A stretch of DNA of 9,479 nucleotides, from the NCBI GenBank assembly GCA_035644895.1, contig DASQNQ010000015.1, forward strand, positions 1 through 9,479. Reading direction: 5' to 3'. The notes under the pieces are model-generated. The model saw only the letters and a program-made list of their open reading frames with translations, did not search any database and was not told the DNA's origin. Numbering within the stretch: the stretch's first letter is position 1; each line of letters opens with the position of its first letter. The DNA comes from Falsiroseomonas sp035644895. GTDB taxonomy: Bacteria > Pseudomonadota > Alphaproteobacteria > Acetobacterales > Acetobacteraceae. The position numbers and the translations under genes were made by a program. Shown here in pieces: positions 1 through 6,255 of the stretch.

Positions 1-1
1 C

Positions 2-1735
2 AACGCGCTCCGCCAGCGCCTCGGCATCACGGAGGCGCCGGACGCCATGGCGCGGCGGCGCGGGCTGCTCGCGCAGATGAACGGGGCCCTGGCGGAGGTG
101 CGGGCCCAGCCGGTGGATTTCGGCGCGCTGCTGGCCGAGCAGGCCTCGGCAGCGCGGCTCATGCTGCTCGTCGCCCAGCTCGTCAAGCACGTGGATTCAT
201 CGCAGCCCGTGCGCTTCCTGATCGCCGAGACCGAAACGGGGTACACCCTGTTCTCGGCGCTATGGCTCGCGCGGCGCTTCGGGGTGGAGCGGCATGTGGA
301 GATCTCCCCGCTCTTCGAGACGGCGGAGGCGCTGGAGCGCGGCGACCGCGTGCTCGAGGAGGCGCTGCGTTCCCCCCACTACCGCGACTACGTCCGCGCG
401 CATGGGCGGCTCTGCCTGCAGTTCGGCTATTCGGACTCGGGGCGCTACGTCGGCCAGCTTCCCGCCTCGTACCTGGCGGAGCGGCTGAAGCTGCGGCTGG
501 CCGAGCAGCTCCGCCGGCATGGCCTGACGGACGTCGAGCTGGTGCTGTTCGACACGCATGGCGAAAGCATCGGGCGCGGCGGGCATCCGGGCGGGCTGCG
601 CGACCGGCTGGCCTACCTGTCGCCGCCGCAGGCCCGCGCGGCGCTTGCACGCGCCGGGATCCGGCTGCGGGAGGAGAGCTCCTTCCAGGGGGGCGACGGC
701 TACATGCTCTTCGGCACGCCGGCGCTGGCTGCGGCGACGGTCGCACGCATCGCGGAGCACGCCTTCGCGCCCGCCGAGGCGCCGGAGGACCCGATCTACG
801 CCGAGAGCGACTGGGGCGCCGACTTCTTCGCGACCGCGCGGCGGGAGATGCAGGCTCTGGTCGAGGACCCCGGCTATGCCGCGCTGCTCGGCGCCTTCGG
901 GCCGGGGCTGCTGGACCGCACCGGCTCGCGGCCCTCGGCGCGGCAGTCGGACGGGCTGGGTGGGCCGGCGCGGATCTCGCACCCCTCGCAGCTGCGGGCG
1001 ATCCCGAACAACGCCATCCTGCACCAGCTCGGCTGGCTGGCGAACACGCTGCACGGGCTGGGCGCAGCGGCGGAGGCGAACCCGGACGCCTTCGCGGACC
1101 TGCGGCAGCGCTCGCCGCGCTTCGCGCGGGCGCTGGCGATGGCGGCGCGGGCCGCGGCGTGCTCGGACCTCGGCGTGTTGCGGGCGGCGGTGGACACGCT
1201 CGATCCCGGCCCCTGGCTCGACCGGGCGGGCGCCACGGCGCGGCCGGGGCGGCGGGAGAGGCTGATGGACATCGCCGCCGTGCTGGAGCGGCTGGAGCTG
1301 TCGGCCCCGGTGCGGCGGATGTTCCGGCGCCTGCAGGCCGACCACCTTCGGCTGCGCGCGGCGTGGCCCGACCTGCCGCGCATGCCCGACCGCCTGGTGC
1401 TGCTGCACGCGATGCGGCTGGCTGCCATCCACCGCATCTGGCTGCTGGCGGTGGAGATACCCGAGTTCAGCCCGCGCCACGGCGCGACGCGGGAAAGCGT
1501 GCTGCGGGCGATCCTGCAACTCGACGTGGAGCGCGCGCTGGACCTGATGGCGGAGATCTTCCCGGCCGCGGCGGACCCCGCGGCCGGGCTCGACTTCCAC
1601 GAACCGGCGCCGCCGCGCGAGGGCACGTCCTATGCGCAGGAGAATGCGCAGGTCTTCACACCGATGCGCCGCCTTTTCGCGCTGGCGCGCGAATGCTCGG
1701 CCGCGATCGGGCACGAGGTAGGTGCCTTCGGGTAG
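2..1735 (+). CDS. Phosphoenolpyruvate carboxylase-family protein, divergent, 5' partial
   Basis: The frame is open from base 2 with no start of its own, so the ATG at 47 is probably internal. The 577 residues here would be the C-terminal two thirds of a protein of about 900 residues, the usual size of the family. Family members carboxylate phosphoenolpyruvate to oxaloacetate in the cytoplasm. Visible landmarks, in order: SPLFET (305-322) and GYSDSGRYVG (425-454), which keep the acidic metal ligands (E506 and D543 in E. coli numbering, from memory); FDTHGESIGRGGHP (548-589), the active-site loop; FQGGDGYMLFG (683-715); and GSRPSARQ followed by QLRAIPNNAILHQLGW (989-1036). The loop keeps the GRGG arginine, but the canonical FHGRGG part has become FDTHGE. 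The QNR of the canonical AWTQNR segment is replaced, and the C-terminus ends in EVGAFG rather than the usual (Q/R)NTG. PEPC ancestry is clear; canonical activity is doubtful. The stop abuts the convergent DUF3574 gene. Confidence 0.85.
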   Translation, partial: NALRQRLGITEAPDAMARRRGLLAQMNGALAEVRAQPVDFGALLAEQASAARLMLLVAQLVKHVDSSQPVRFLIAETETGYTLFSALWLARRFGVERHVEISPLFETAEALERGDRVLEEALRSPHYRDYVRAHGRLCLQFGYSDSGRYVGQLPASYLAERLKLRLAEQLRRHGLTDVELVLFDTHGESIGRGGHPGGLRDRLAYLSPPQARAALARAGIRLREESSFQGGDGYMLFGTPALAAATVARIAEHAFAPAEAPEDPIYAESDWGADFFATARREMQALVEDPGYAALLGAFGPGLLDRTGSRPSARQSDGLGGPARISHPSQLRAIPNNAILHQLGWLANTLHGLGAAAEANPDAFADLRQRSPRFARALAMAARAAACSDLGVLRAAVDTLDPGPWLDRAGATARPGRRERLMDIAAVLERLELSAPVRRMFRRLQADHLRLRAAWPDLPRMPDRLVLLHAMRLAAIHRIWLLAVEIPEFSPRHGATRESVLRAILQLDVERALDLMAEIFPAAADPAAGLDFHEPAPPREGTSYAQENAQVFTPMRRLFALARECSAAIGHEVGAFG

Positions 1736-2146
1736 TCAGAACCCCGCGCAGCCCGGCCGCAGCACGGTCAGCACGCTTTCCTGGTTGAACCGCGCCTTCC
1801 ACGCGGCCTCGACCGGCGCGAGCCGCGCGCGGACGGCGGGCATGTCGGCGCCGGGCATGACCAGCAGGAGCACCTTCGACCGTTCGCGCGCGACCTGGCC
1901 ATCCTGCCCCCGCCACTGGCCGCGCGCGTCGAGCACCGTCAGACCATCCGGAAAGGCCGGCGTGACGATCTCGGCGAGGAAGGCGGACCATTCGGCTTCC
2001 GTCACCTCTCCGCGGCCGCGGACGCCCTGGCCGAGATACGCCTCGGCGACTGTCGCCGGACCCATGCCGGCGGGGCAGGCGGCGGGCGGGCCAGCCGGCG
2101 CGGCGCACGCCGCTGCCAACAGCAGCAGGGCCAGCGCGGCGCGCAT
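1736..2146 (-). CDS. DUF3574 family small exported protein, probable lipoprotein
   Basis: The product has 136 residues. Residues 1-13 form a short signal (MRAALALLLLAAA) followed by Cys14, a plausible but imperfect lipobox because the -3 position is Ala rather than Leu. This would make it a periplasmic lipoprotein; a second Cys lies at 24. The rest resembles DUF3574: EVTEAEWSAFLAEIVTPAFP (47-66), DGLTVLDARGQWR (67-79), a conserved RERSKVLLLV stretch (88-97), and a C-terminal FNQESVLTVL (120-129). The function of this family is not known to me. The usual aromatic (Y/F)FG segment before the glycine-rich loop reads AYLGQG here. The ATG (2146-2144) overlaps the upstream stop by one base (TGATG), and no separate Shine-Dalgarno is visible, so translation is probably coupled to the membrane-protein gene. 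It is the last gene of the minus operon. A longer in-frame extension to 2617 exists but reads antisense-like residues and lacks the signal sequence at its N-terminus. Confidence 0.8.
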   Translation of the reverse strand: MRAALALLLLAAACAAPAGPPAACPAGMGPATVAEAYLGQGVRGRGEVTEAEWSAFLAEIVTPAFPDGLTVLDARGQWRGQDGQVARERSKVLLLVMPGADMPAVRARLAPVEAAWKARFNQESVLTVLRPGCAGF

Positions 2147-2496
2147 CAGGTGGTGGTGGCCAGCAGGACGACGCCGGCCGAAATGAGGGCGATCGCCGCG
2201 ATCTTCTGCGCGCCCAGGCTCTCGCCGAACACGGCCCAGCCGATCAGCGCGATCACGACATAGGAAGCGGCGGTGCAGGGCAGCGCCACGCTCATCGGGA
2301 TGCGGCGCAGCGCGATGATGTACAGCAGCGCCGCGCCGCCATAGCAGACCAGCCCCACCATCGTGGGCAGGCGGAAGAGCTGGTCCAGGAGGCCGGTCTG
2401 TGCGGAGACCGACCCGCTGGCCCCCGCCTTCAGCAGCACCTGCCCGACGAGTGAGGTGACGATGGCCGCCGCGAGGGTCAGCCAGGCTGCCGTCAC
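2146..2496 (-). CDS. ArnE/SMR-like four-helix membrane protein, EamA superfamily, putative lipid-linked sugar flippase subunit
   Basis: The product has 116 residues with four predicted membrane helices at about 3-22, 45-64, 69-91 and 97-115, the size and topology of the small multidrug resistance and ArnE/ArnF proteins. The first helix reads TSLVGQVLLKAGA. The glutamate essential for proton-coupled drug export in EmrE is absent there, and the Gly-Gln...Lys arrangement is closer to ArnE/F-type polyprenyl-phosphate-sugar translocation proteins. The third helix contains PMSVALPCTAASYVVIALIG (67-86) and ends in FGE, typical of the superfamily. The start is GTG (2496-2494), which overlaps the stop of the glycosyltransferase gene by four bases (GTGA), so the two are translationally coupled. 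That partnership is the main reason for preferring flipping of a polyprenyl-phosphate sugar over drug export. The substrate cannot be read from the sequence. Confidence 0.8.
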   Translation of the reverse strand: MTAAWLTLAAAIVTSLVGQVLLKAGASGSVSAQTGLLDQLFRLPTMVGLVCYGGAALLYIIALRRIPMSVALPCTAASYVVIALIGWAVFGESLGAQKIAAIALISAGVVLLATTT

Positions 2497-3512
2497 GAGA
2501 CGGCCCGCACCCGGCGTCCGTCATCAACGCCGCCCTGGCGCGCCGGCTCGCTGTGCACGAGGTCGCGCACCACACCCTGCGGCTTGCCGTTGGACGAGAG
2601 GAAGGCACGGCCGACATACTCGCCGAGCACGCCGAGGATGAGGAACTGCACGCCGGCGACGAGCAGCACGACCGTCATCATCGAGGCCCAGCCCGAGGGC
2701 GTCTCGCCCCGCAGCCCCTCAAAGATCACGTAGAGCGCCGCGAGCAGGCCGAGGAAGCCCATCGCCGCCCCGGCCACCACCGCCATGCGCAGCGGTACGA
2801 CCGAGAAGTTGGTTGCCAGGTTCAGCCAAAGCAGGACCAGCCGCTTGACCGTGTAGTTGGACCGGCCCTCGGCGCGCGGCAGGTGCTTCACCTCGATGCT
2901 GTCCAGGCGCTGCGTCACCTGCATCAGCAGCCCGTCGACGTAGGGGTAGGGGCCGCGATAGTTCGTCACCTCGCGCACCGCGAGCGCGCTCATGCAGCGG
3001 AAGGAGGAGAGGTACAGGCCCTTCGGCTTGTCCAGCAGCTGGTCCGCCACCCAGTTCGCGAAGCGGGAGCCGAGGTTGCGCCAGCCCTCGTGCTCCTTCA
3101 CCGCGTAGCGCGTGTAGACCACGTCCCAGCCGCCGAGCCGGGCGTGGTCGTAGAGCTTCACGACCTCCTCCGGTGGGTTCTGCAGGTCGTCGTCCATGGT
3201 GATGACGTAGGCGCCGCGCGCATGGCGCAGCCCGGTCATCACCGCGTTGTGCTCCCCGAAGTTGCGGGCGTGCTCGATGTAGGTGACGGGCACGCGCGCG
3301 GTGGCCTGGAGGGCGCGGCAGACCTCGCCGGAGTTGTCGGGGGACCCGTCGTTGACCAGGATCACCTCGAGCCCGCCGACCGGCCGCAGCTCGCCGAGCG
3401 CGTCCACCAGCGCACCCACCGTCGCCGCGCCGCGATAGACCGGCACCACGATCGACAGACCGACCTGATGGCCGGCCGGCTTGGCGGAGGACATGTCATT
3501 CACGTCGGTCAT
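2493..3512 (-). CDS. Family 2 glycosyltransferase, polyprenyl-phosphate type (ArnC/GtrB/DPM1-like)
   Basis: This enzyme probably transfers a sugar from a nucleotide donor to undecaprenyl phosphate at the cytoplasmic face of the inner membrane. With the ATG at 3512 it has 339 residues. A GT-A domain begins at LSIVVPVYRGAATVGALVDA (19-38), followed by VNDGSPDNSG (53-62), HARNFGEHNAVMTGLRHARG (81-100) and the metal-binding MDDDLQNPPEE (106-116). RAEGRSNYTVKRL (213-225) is the basic motif found in this subfamily before the membrane anchor. Two C-terminal helices follow, at about 243-264 and 277-300, then VLGEYVGRAF. The start is uncertain: TTG at 3518 is the longest, ATG at 3512 has GAGG directly abutting it, and GTG at 3503 has that GAGG nine bases upstream. 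The stop overlaps the GTG of the ArnE-like gene. It follows the methyltransferase gene by about 10 bases, with a hairpin-forming inverted repeat just upstream. Confidence 0.9.
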   Translation of the reverse strand: MTDVNDMSSAKPAGHQVGLSIVVPVYRGAATVGALVDALGELRPVGGLEVILVNDGSPDNSGEVCRALQATARVPVTYIEHARNFGEHNAVMTGLRHARGAYVITMDDDLQNPPEEVVKLYDHARLGGWDVVYTRYAVKEHEGWRNLGSRFANWVADQLLDKPKGLYLSSFRCMSALAVREVTNYRGPYPYVDGLLMQVTQRLDSIEVKHLPRAEGRSNYTVKRLVLLWLNLATNFSVVPLRMAVVAGAAMGFLGLLAALYVIFEGLRGETPSGWASMMTVVLLVAGVQFLILGVLGEYVGRAFLSSNGKPQGVVRDLVHSEPARQGGVDDGRRVRAVS

Positions 3513-3522
3513 CCTCAAATCG

Positions 3523-4254
3523 TCAGCTGGCCGGCCGGCTGGCCACCGCGAGCACCGATCCGCCGGCCGGCCAGGGCAGGCGGACGCGCCGCTCCGCCTC
3601 GGTCACCGCGTGAAGGGTGGCATCAAGCCAGGGCGGGAAGTGGGTCACGTCACTCGGCGCATCCGGGCGCCTTGCGACAATTTTCCGTTGCACGGCCATC
3701 AGCGGCAGCAGCAGGCTGTTCCAGTATCGCGTGGTGACGCGCTCAAACCCAGCGTCCTCCAGCATCCGCCGCGCGCCGGCAGCCGTCAGGCGCCGCGCCG
3801 TGTGGACGCGGATGTCATGGGCGCTGCGCAGCCACTCGAAGGCGGGCAGGTTCAGCACGAGCGTGCCTCCCGGCAGCAGCACGCGCCGCAGCTCCGCCAG
3901 CGCCGCCTCGGGCCGGACGGCCTTGTGGCAGAGGACGTCGACCGACACGGCGGCGCCGAACCGGGCGTCGGCGAAGGGGAGGATGTTGATGTCGCCGGAC
4001 ACCACGGGGGCGCCGGATTTCGCTGCAGCGCGGCGCGCCGCTTCCGGCATCCATTCCAGCCCGATCGTCCGGAGGCCGGGCCGCAGCCCGGCGATGCGCT
4101 TCAGGAAGCCACCCGTCCCGCAGCCGGCATCGAGGAGCGGCCCGTCAGGTCCAGGGCGCCCGACCAGCGCGTCGGCGATGCGGGCATGGGCGGCGCGGTA
4201 CCACCACATCCCCTCCTCGGTGGCGTCCATCAGGTCGTACTCGACGGGATCCAA
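3523..4254 (-). CDS. Class I SAM-dependent methyltransferase of the glycosyltransferase-associated EY...WWYR type
   Basis: The product has 243 residues from a TTG at 4254-4252. This start is preferred because AGAAGGGG ends five bases upstream and the conserved N-terminus (DPVEYDLMDATEEGMWWYRA, from residue 2) begins here. An ATG at 4389 would add residues that do not look like this family. The Rossmann motif I is LLDAGCGTGG (40-49), the acidic second region is GLEW (65-68), and GDINILPFADARF (87-99) and VLLPGGTLVLNLPAFEWLRS (125-144) follow. The continuation SAHDIRVHTARRLT (144-157) and the AGF...YWNSLLLP segment (168-184) are recurrent in methyltransferases encoded beside family 2 glycosyltransferases. 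It is soluble and cytoplasmic. A sugar, lipid or nucleotide-sugar acceptor is inferred from the neighbours only. It is the first gene of the minus operon. Confidence 0.85.
   Translation of the reverse strand: MDPVEYDLMDATEEGMWWYRAAHARIADALVGRPGPDGPLLDAGCGTGGFLKRIAGLRPGLRTIGLEWMPEAARRAAAKSGAPVVSGDINILPFADARFGAAVSVDVLCHKAVRPEAALAELRRVLLPGGTLVLNLPAFEWLRSAHDIRVHTARRLTAAGARRMLEDAGFERVTTRYWNSLLLPLMAVQRKIVARRPDAPSDVTHFPPWLDATLHAVTEAERRVRLPWPAGGSVLAVASRPAS
3527..3574. repeat. Perfect 13-bp inverted repeat at the methyltransferase/glycosyltransferase junction
   Basis: CTGGCCGGCCGGC (3527-3539) is the exact reverse complement of GCCGGCCGGCCAG (3562-3574), with a 22-base loop. In the minus-strand transcript this gives a GC-only-but-one stem in the last codons of the methyltransferase, ending about 15 bases before the glycosyltransferase ATG. 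No U-tract follows, so it does not look like a standard intrinsic terminator. A third copy of twelve of these bases (TGGCCGGCCGGC) lies at 3469-3480 inside the glycosyltransferase. GC-rich Pro-Ala-Gly codons make some repetition expected by chance. Confidence 0.55.
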
Positions 4255-4259
4255 GGCTG

Positions 4260-4267
4260 CCCCTTCT
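4260..4267 (-). promoter_or_regulatory. Shine-Dalgarno site for the methyltransferase TTG start
   Basis: On the minus strand the bases read AGAAGGGG, five bases before the TTG at 4254. This is the strongest Shine-Dalgarno in the window and decides the methyltransferase start in favour of TTG over the upstream ATG at 4389 and the downstream ATG at 4230. Confidence 0.65.
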
Positions 4268-4374
4268 CTGAACGCCCCGGTTCTGGCAGCGGCCCATGGC
4301 GCAGGCAAGGCGGCCCTGGGGCGCCGGCAGGGCACGCGGAGCCCGCTTTCGCCCTGATTCCGCCCGGGGCAGAG

Positions 4375-4423
4375 CATTTCGTCCTGCACGGCTGTCGTTC
4401 CGGATCAAGTACATTTGTCCTGC
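4375..4423 (+). repeat. Short direct repeat CATTT(C)GTCCTGC
   Basis: CATTTCGTCCTGC (4375-4387) and CATTTGTCCTGC (4412-4423) are the same apart from one inserted C, and their starts are 37 bases apart. They sit in the AT-richest part of the divergent intergenic region and overlap the minus-strand promoter candidate. They could be paired regulator-binding sites. With only two copies, chance is not excluded. Confidence 0.35.
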
Positions 4424-4436
4424 GGCGGCAGTGCAA
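4408..4436 (-). promoter_or_regulatory. Candidate sigma70-type promoter for the methyltransferase operon
   Basis: On the minus strand, TTGCAC (4436-4431) and TGTACT (4413-4408) are separated by 17 bases. They match three and four of six consensus positions respectively. Transcription would begin near 4400 and give a leader of about 145 bases before the TTG. The match is weak and is offered only because the spacing and local AT-richness fit. Confidence 0.25.
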
Positions 4437-4509
4437 CCCCGCCCTGCGCCGCCCATCGGGTGCGCTCAAGGAGGGGTGCGGATATAGAGAACCTCGTCGG
4501 CGCAGGCGC

Positions 4510-4515
4510 GAGGGG
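4510..4515 (+). promoter_or_regulatory. Shine-Dalgarno site for the hydratase TTG start
   Basis: GAGGGG lies five bases before the TTG at 4521, supporting that unusual start codon over the internal ATG at 4593. Confidence 0.55.
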
Positions 4516-4520
4516 CGAAG

Positions 4521-5351
4521 TTGACCTACCAGGACCATGTCGGGCGGACAGAGAGCCGAGAGGACCGGCTGGATGCGCGCCTGCTGCGCGGCATGGCCGC
4601 CACCCTCGGACGCCCCGTGCCGGAGGCGCTGCCGCCGCTCTGGCATTGGACCCTGTTCCAGGACTGGGTGATGCCCGACCAGATCGGCCCGGACGGGCAC
4701 CCAAGGCGGGGCGGCTTCCTCCCGGCCGTCCACGACCTGCCGCGCCGCATGTGGGCGGGCGGGCGCCTGACCTTCCACGATGCGCCGCTGCGAGAGGGCG
4801 ACGCGGTGCGCCGCACCTCCACCATCCTGCGGGTCGAGGAGAAGGCCGGCGCGTCGGGGCGGCTCGTCTTCGTCACCGTCCGCCACCTGGTCGAGGGGCC
4901 GAAGGGCCCCGCGCTGGAGGAAGAGCAGGACATCGTCTACCGAGCCGCGGAGGGGGCGGCGGTGAAGCCGGCCGAGGCCGCGCCGGCCTGGCCGGGCGCG
5001 CGGAGCGCCATCGTGGTCCCCGACCCCGTGATGCTGTTCCGGTACTCGGCGCTGACGGGCAACGGGCACCGCATCCACTACGACCAGCCCTATGTGACCA
5101 GCGTGGAGGGGTACCCGGGCCTCGTGGTGCATGGCCCGCTGCAGGCGACGCTGCTGGCGCATCACGCGATGGACGGCGCAGCGCCGGGCCTGCGCCTCAC
5201 CCGCTTCGCCTTCCGCGGACGGCGCCCCTGCTTCGATGGGCGGCCCCTGACCTTGCTGGCGCAGCCCGAGGGAGACGCCACGCGCCTCGAGACGCGGGAC
5301 GAGACCGGCGCCACCTGCCTCGCGGCCGAGGCCGCCTTCGCGCGTGCCTGA
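4521..5351 (+). CDS. Double-hotdog acyl-CoA hydratase/dehydratase (MaoC/HTD2, 3-methylfumaryl- or itaconyl-CoA hydratase-like)
   Basis: The product has 276 residues from a TTG start with a good Shine-Dalgarno. The N-terminal hotdog carries PLWHWTLFQD (39-48), RRMWAGGRLTFHDAPLREGD (75-94, with the MWAGG signature of this subfamily), GRLVFVTVRH (113-122) and the EEEQDIVYR segment (133-141). The C-terminal hotdog carries FRYSALTGNGHRIHYD (173-188), the hydratase-2 active-site motif with its conserved histidine and acidic residue, then GLVVHGPLQATLL (200-212). Relatives add or remove water at the double bond of enoyl-CoA thioesters such as mesaconyl- or itaconyl-type CoAs; the exact substrate is not determinable here. 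The protein is cytoplasmic. It opens the plus operon, and its stop overlaps the next gene's GTG by eight bases. Companion CoA-transferase or lyase genes often seen with Meh-type hydratases are absent from the window. Confidence 0.85.
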   Translation: MTYQDHVGRTESREDRLDARLLRGMAATLGRPVPEALPPLWHWTLFQDWVMPDQIGPDGHPRRGGFLPAVHDLPRRMWAGGRLTFHDAPLREGDAVRRTSTILRVEEKAGASGRLVFVTVRHLVEGPKGPALEEEQDIVYRAAEGAAVKPAEAAPAWPGARSAIVVPDPVMLFRYSALTGNGHRIHYDQPYVTSVEGYPGLVVHGPLQATLLAHHAMDGAAPGLRLTRFAFRGRRPCFDGRPLTLLAQPEGDATRLETRDETGATCLAAEAAFARA

Positions 5352-6255
5352 CGACCAGGCGGGCGGGCGCAGCTTCCCGCTCTCGCAGGACACGCTGCGC
5401 GGCATCGGGACGATCGCCGCTGGCTACGCCGTGATCTCGACGGCCGATGCCGCCGTGAAATGGGCGCTGCCCGAGGTGGGCGTGGCGCTGGCGATGATCT
5501 GGCGCGGCGTCTTCGGCGCACTCGCCATCATGCTGCTCTCGCCTGGCGTGCGGCTGCGGCCTGTGCGCTGGCGGCTGATGGGCCTGCGCAGCGTGGTGCA
5601 CTGCTCCGTCACCGTCGCCTACTACGTCGCATGGTTCCACGCCTTCCCGCTGGCCGATTCCTACGCGGTCGCCGCGGTGACGCCGCTGCTGATGACGCTG
5701 CTTGCCATCCCGATCCTGGGCGAGCGGGTCGGCTGGCGGCGCTGGACCTCGACGGGCGTCGGCTTCCTCGGCGTGCTGGTCATGCTGCAGCCCGGCGGCG
5801 ACCTCTGGCGCTGGGAGGCGGGGATGCTTCTCTCCGGCGTGCTCTGCCTCGCGCTGTCGCGCATCTGGACGCGCGTCCTGGCGGCGACCGACACGCCGGC
5901 CGCCATCTCCTTCTGGCTGCTCGCGGCGCACGTGCCGGTGGGGCTGCTGCTCCTGCCCGCCTTCCCGCCGACCGCGGGGCTCGTGCCCTCGGCCGGCGTC
6001 GCGCTGGCGCTCGGCTTCCTCGGGCTCGCGAACGGGCTGGCGCACCTGCTCTTCGCGCGGGCCTTCGCGATCGCGCCGGTTTCGACACTTGCGCCCTACG
6101 AGTACACGACGCTGCTCTGGGGCGGGCTGCTTGGCTTCCTGATCTGGGCGGAGGTGCCGGGCTGGACCACGCTGTCCGGTGCGGCCATCGTCATCGCGGC
6201 GGGGCTCTACAACCTTCACCGCGAGAGGGTGCGCCGGCGCGAGGGCTTCCGCTGA
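5344..6255 (+). CDS. EamA-family (drug/metabolite) transporter, first of a tandem pair
   Basis: The product has 303 residues with ten predicted membrane helices at about 20-40, 46-66, 84-102, 106-124, 133-149, 158-176, 187-207, 217-237, 243-264 and 272-290, forming two EamA repeats. The fourth and fifth helices flank TPLLMTLLAIPILGERVGW (113-131), and the C-terminal repeat has APVSTLAPYEYTTLLWGGLL (244-263), both typical of the family. It acts in the inner membrane; the substrate is unknown. The GTG start (5344) overlaps the hydratase stop by eight bases. The only Shine-Dalgarno-like GAGG is 12 bases upstream, so coupling to the hydratase is likely. The stop overlaps the next transporter's ATG by one base. 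Confidence 0.88.
   Translation: MPDDQAGGRSFPLSQDTLRGIGTIAAGYAVISTADAAVKWALPEVGVALAMIWRGVFGALAIMLLSPGVRLRPVRWRLMGLRSVVHCSVTVAYYVAWFHAFPLADSYAVAAVTPLLMTLLAIPILGERVGWRRWTSTGVGFLGVLVMLQPGGDLWRWEAGMLLSGVLCLALSRIWTRVLAATDTPAAISFWLLAAHVPVGLLLLPAFPPTAGLVPSAGVALALGFLGLANGLAHLLFARAFAIAPVSTLAPYEYTTLLWGGLLGFLIWAEVPGWTTLSGAAIVIAAGLYNLHRERVRRREGFR

Larger units (their letters stand above)
4255..4520. other. Divergent intergenic region between the two operons
   Basis: These 266 bases separate the minus-strand methyltransferase operon from the plus-strand hydratase operon, so they must hold both promoters if these are independent operons. The stretch 4371-4420 is clearly richer in A and T than its surroundings. 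It contains a short direct repeat and a weak minus-strand promoter candidate. On the plus strand, GATATAGAG (4481-4489) could supply a -10 (TATAGA, 4483-4488), but no good -35 lies 16-18 bases upstream. No convincing small gene was seen here. Confidence 0.6.

Noticed and set aside
260..1714. Long antisense open frame on the minus strand opposite the PEPC-like gene
   Set aside because: Its product is a low-complexity, arginine- and proline-rich sequence, as expected for a shadow frame in GC-rich DNA, while the plus frame carries clear PEPC motifs.
1730..1744. Possible terminator GGGT...ACCC at the PEPC-like/DUF3574 boundary
   Set aside because: The stem is only four base pairs with a seven-base loop and no T-tract on either strand.
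2146..2496. EmrE-type multidrug exporter
   Set aside because: The membrane glutamate required for drug/proton exchange is missing from the first helix, and the gene is coupled to a polyprenyl-phosphate glycosyltransferase.
2553..3737. Plus-strand open frame across the glycosyltransferase and methyltransferase
   Set aside because: The product is rich in His, Arg and Val with no recognisable domain; the two minus-strand genes explain the same bases.
4255..4520. Small protein genes in the divergent intergenic region
   Set aside because: Short open frames exist but are Arg/Pro/Gly-rich, lack good ribosome sites and overlap the likely promoters.
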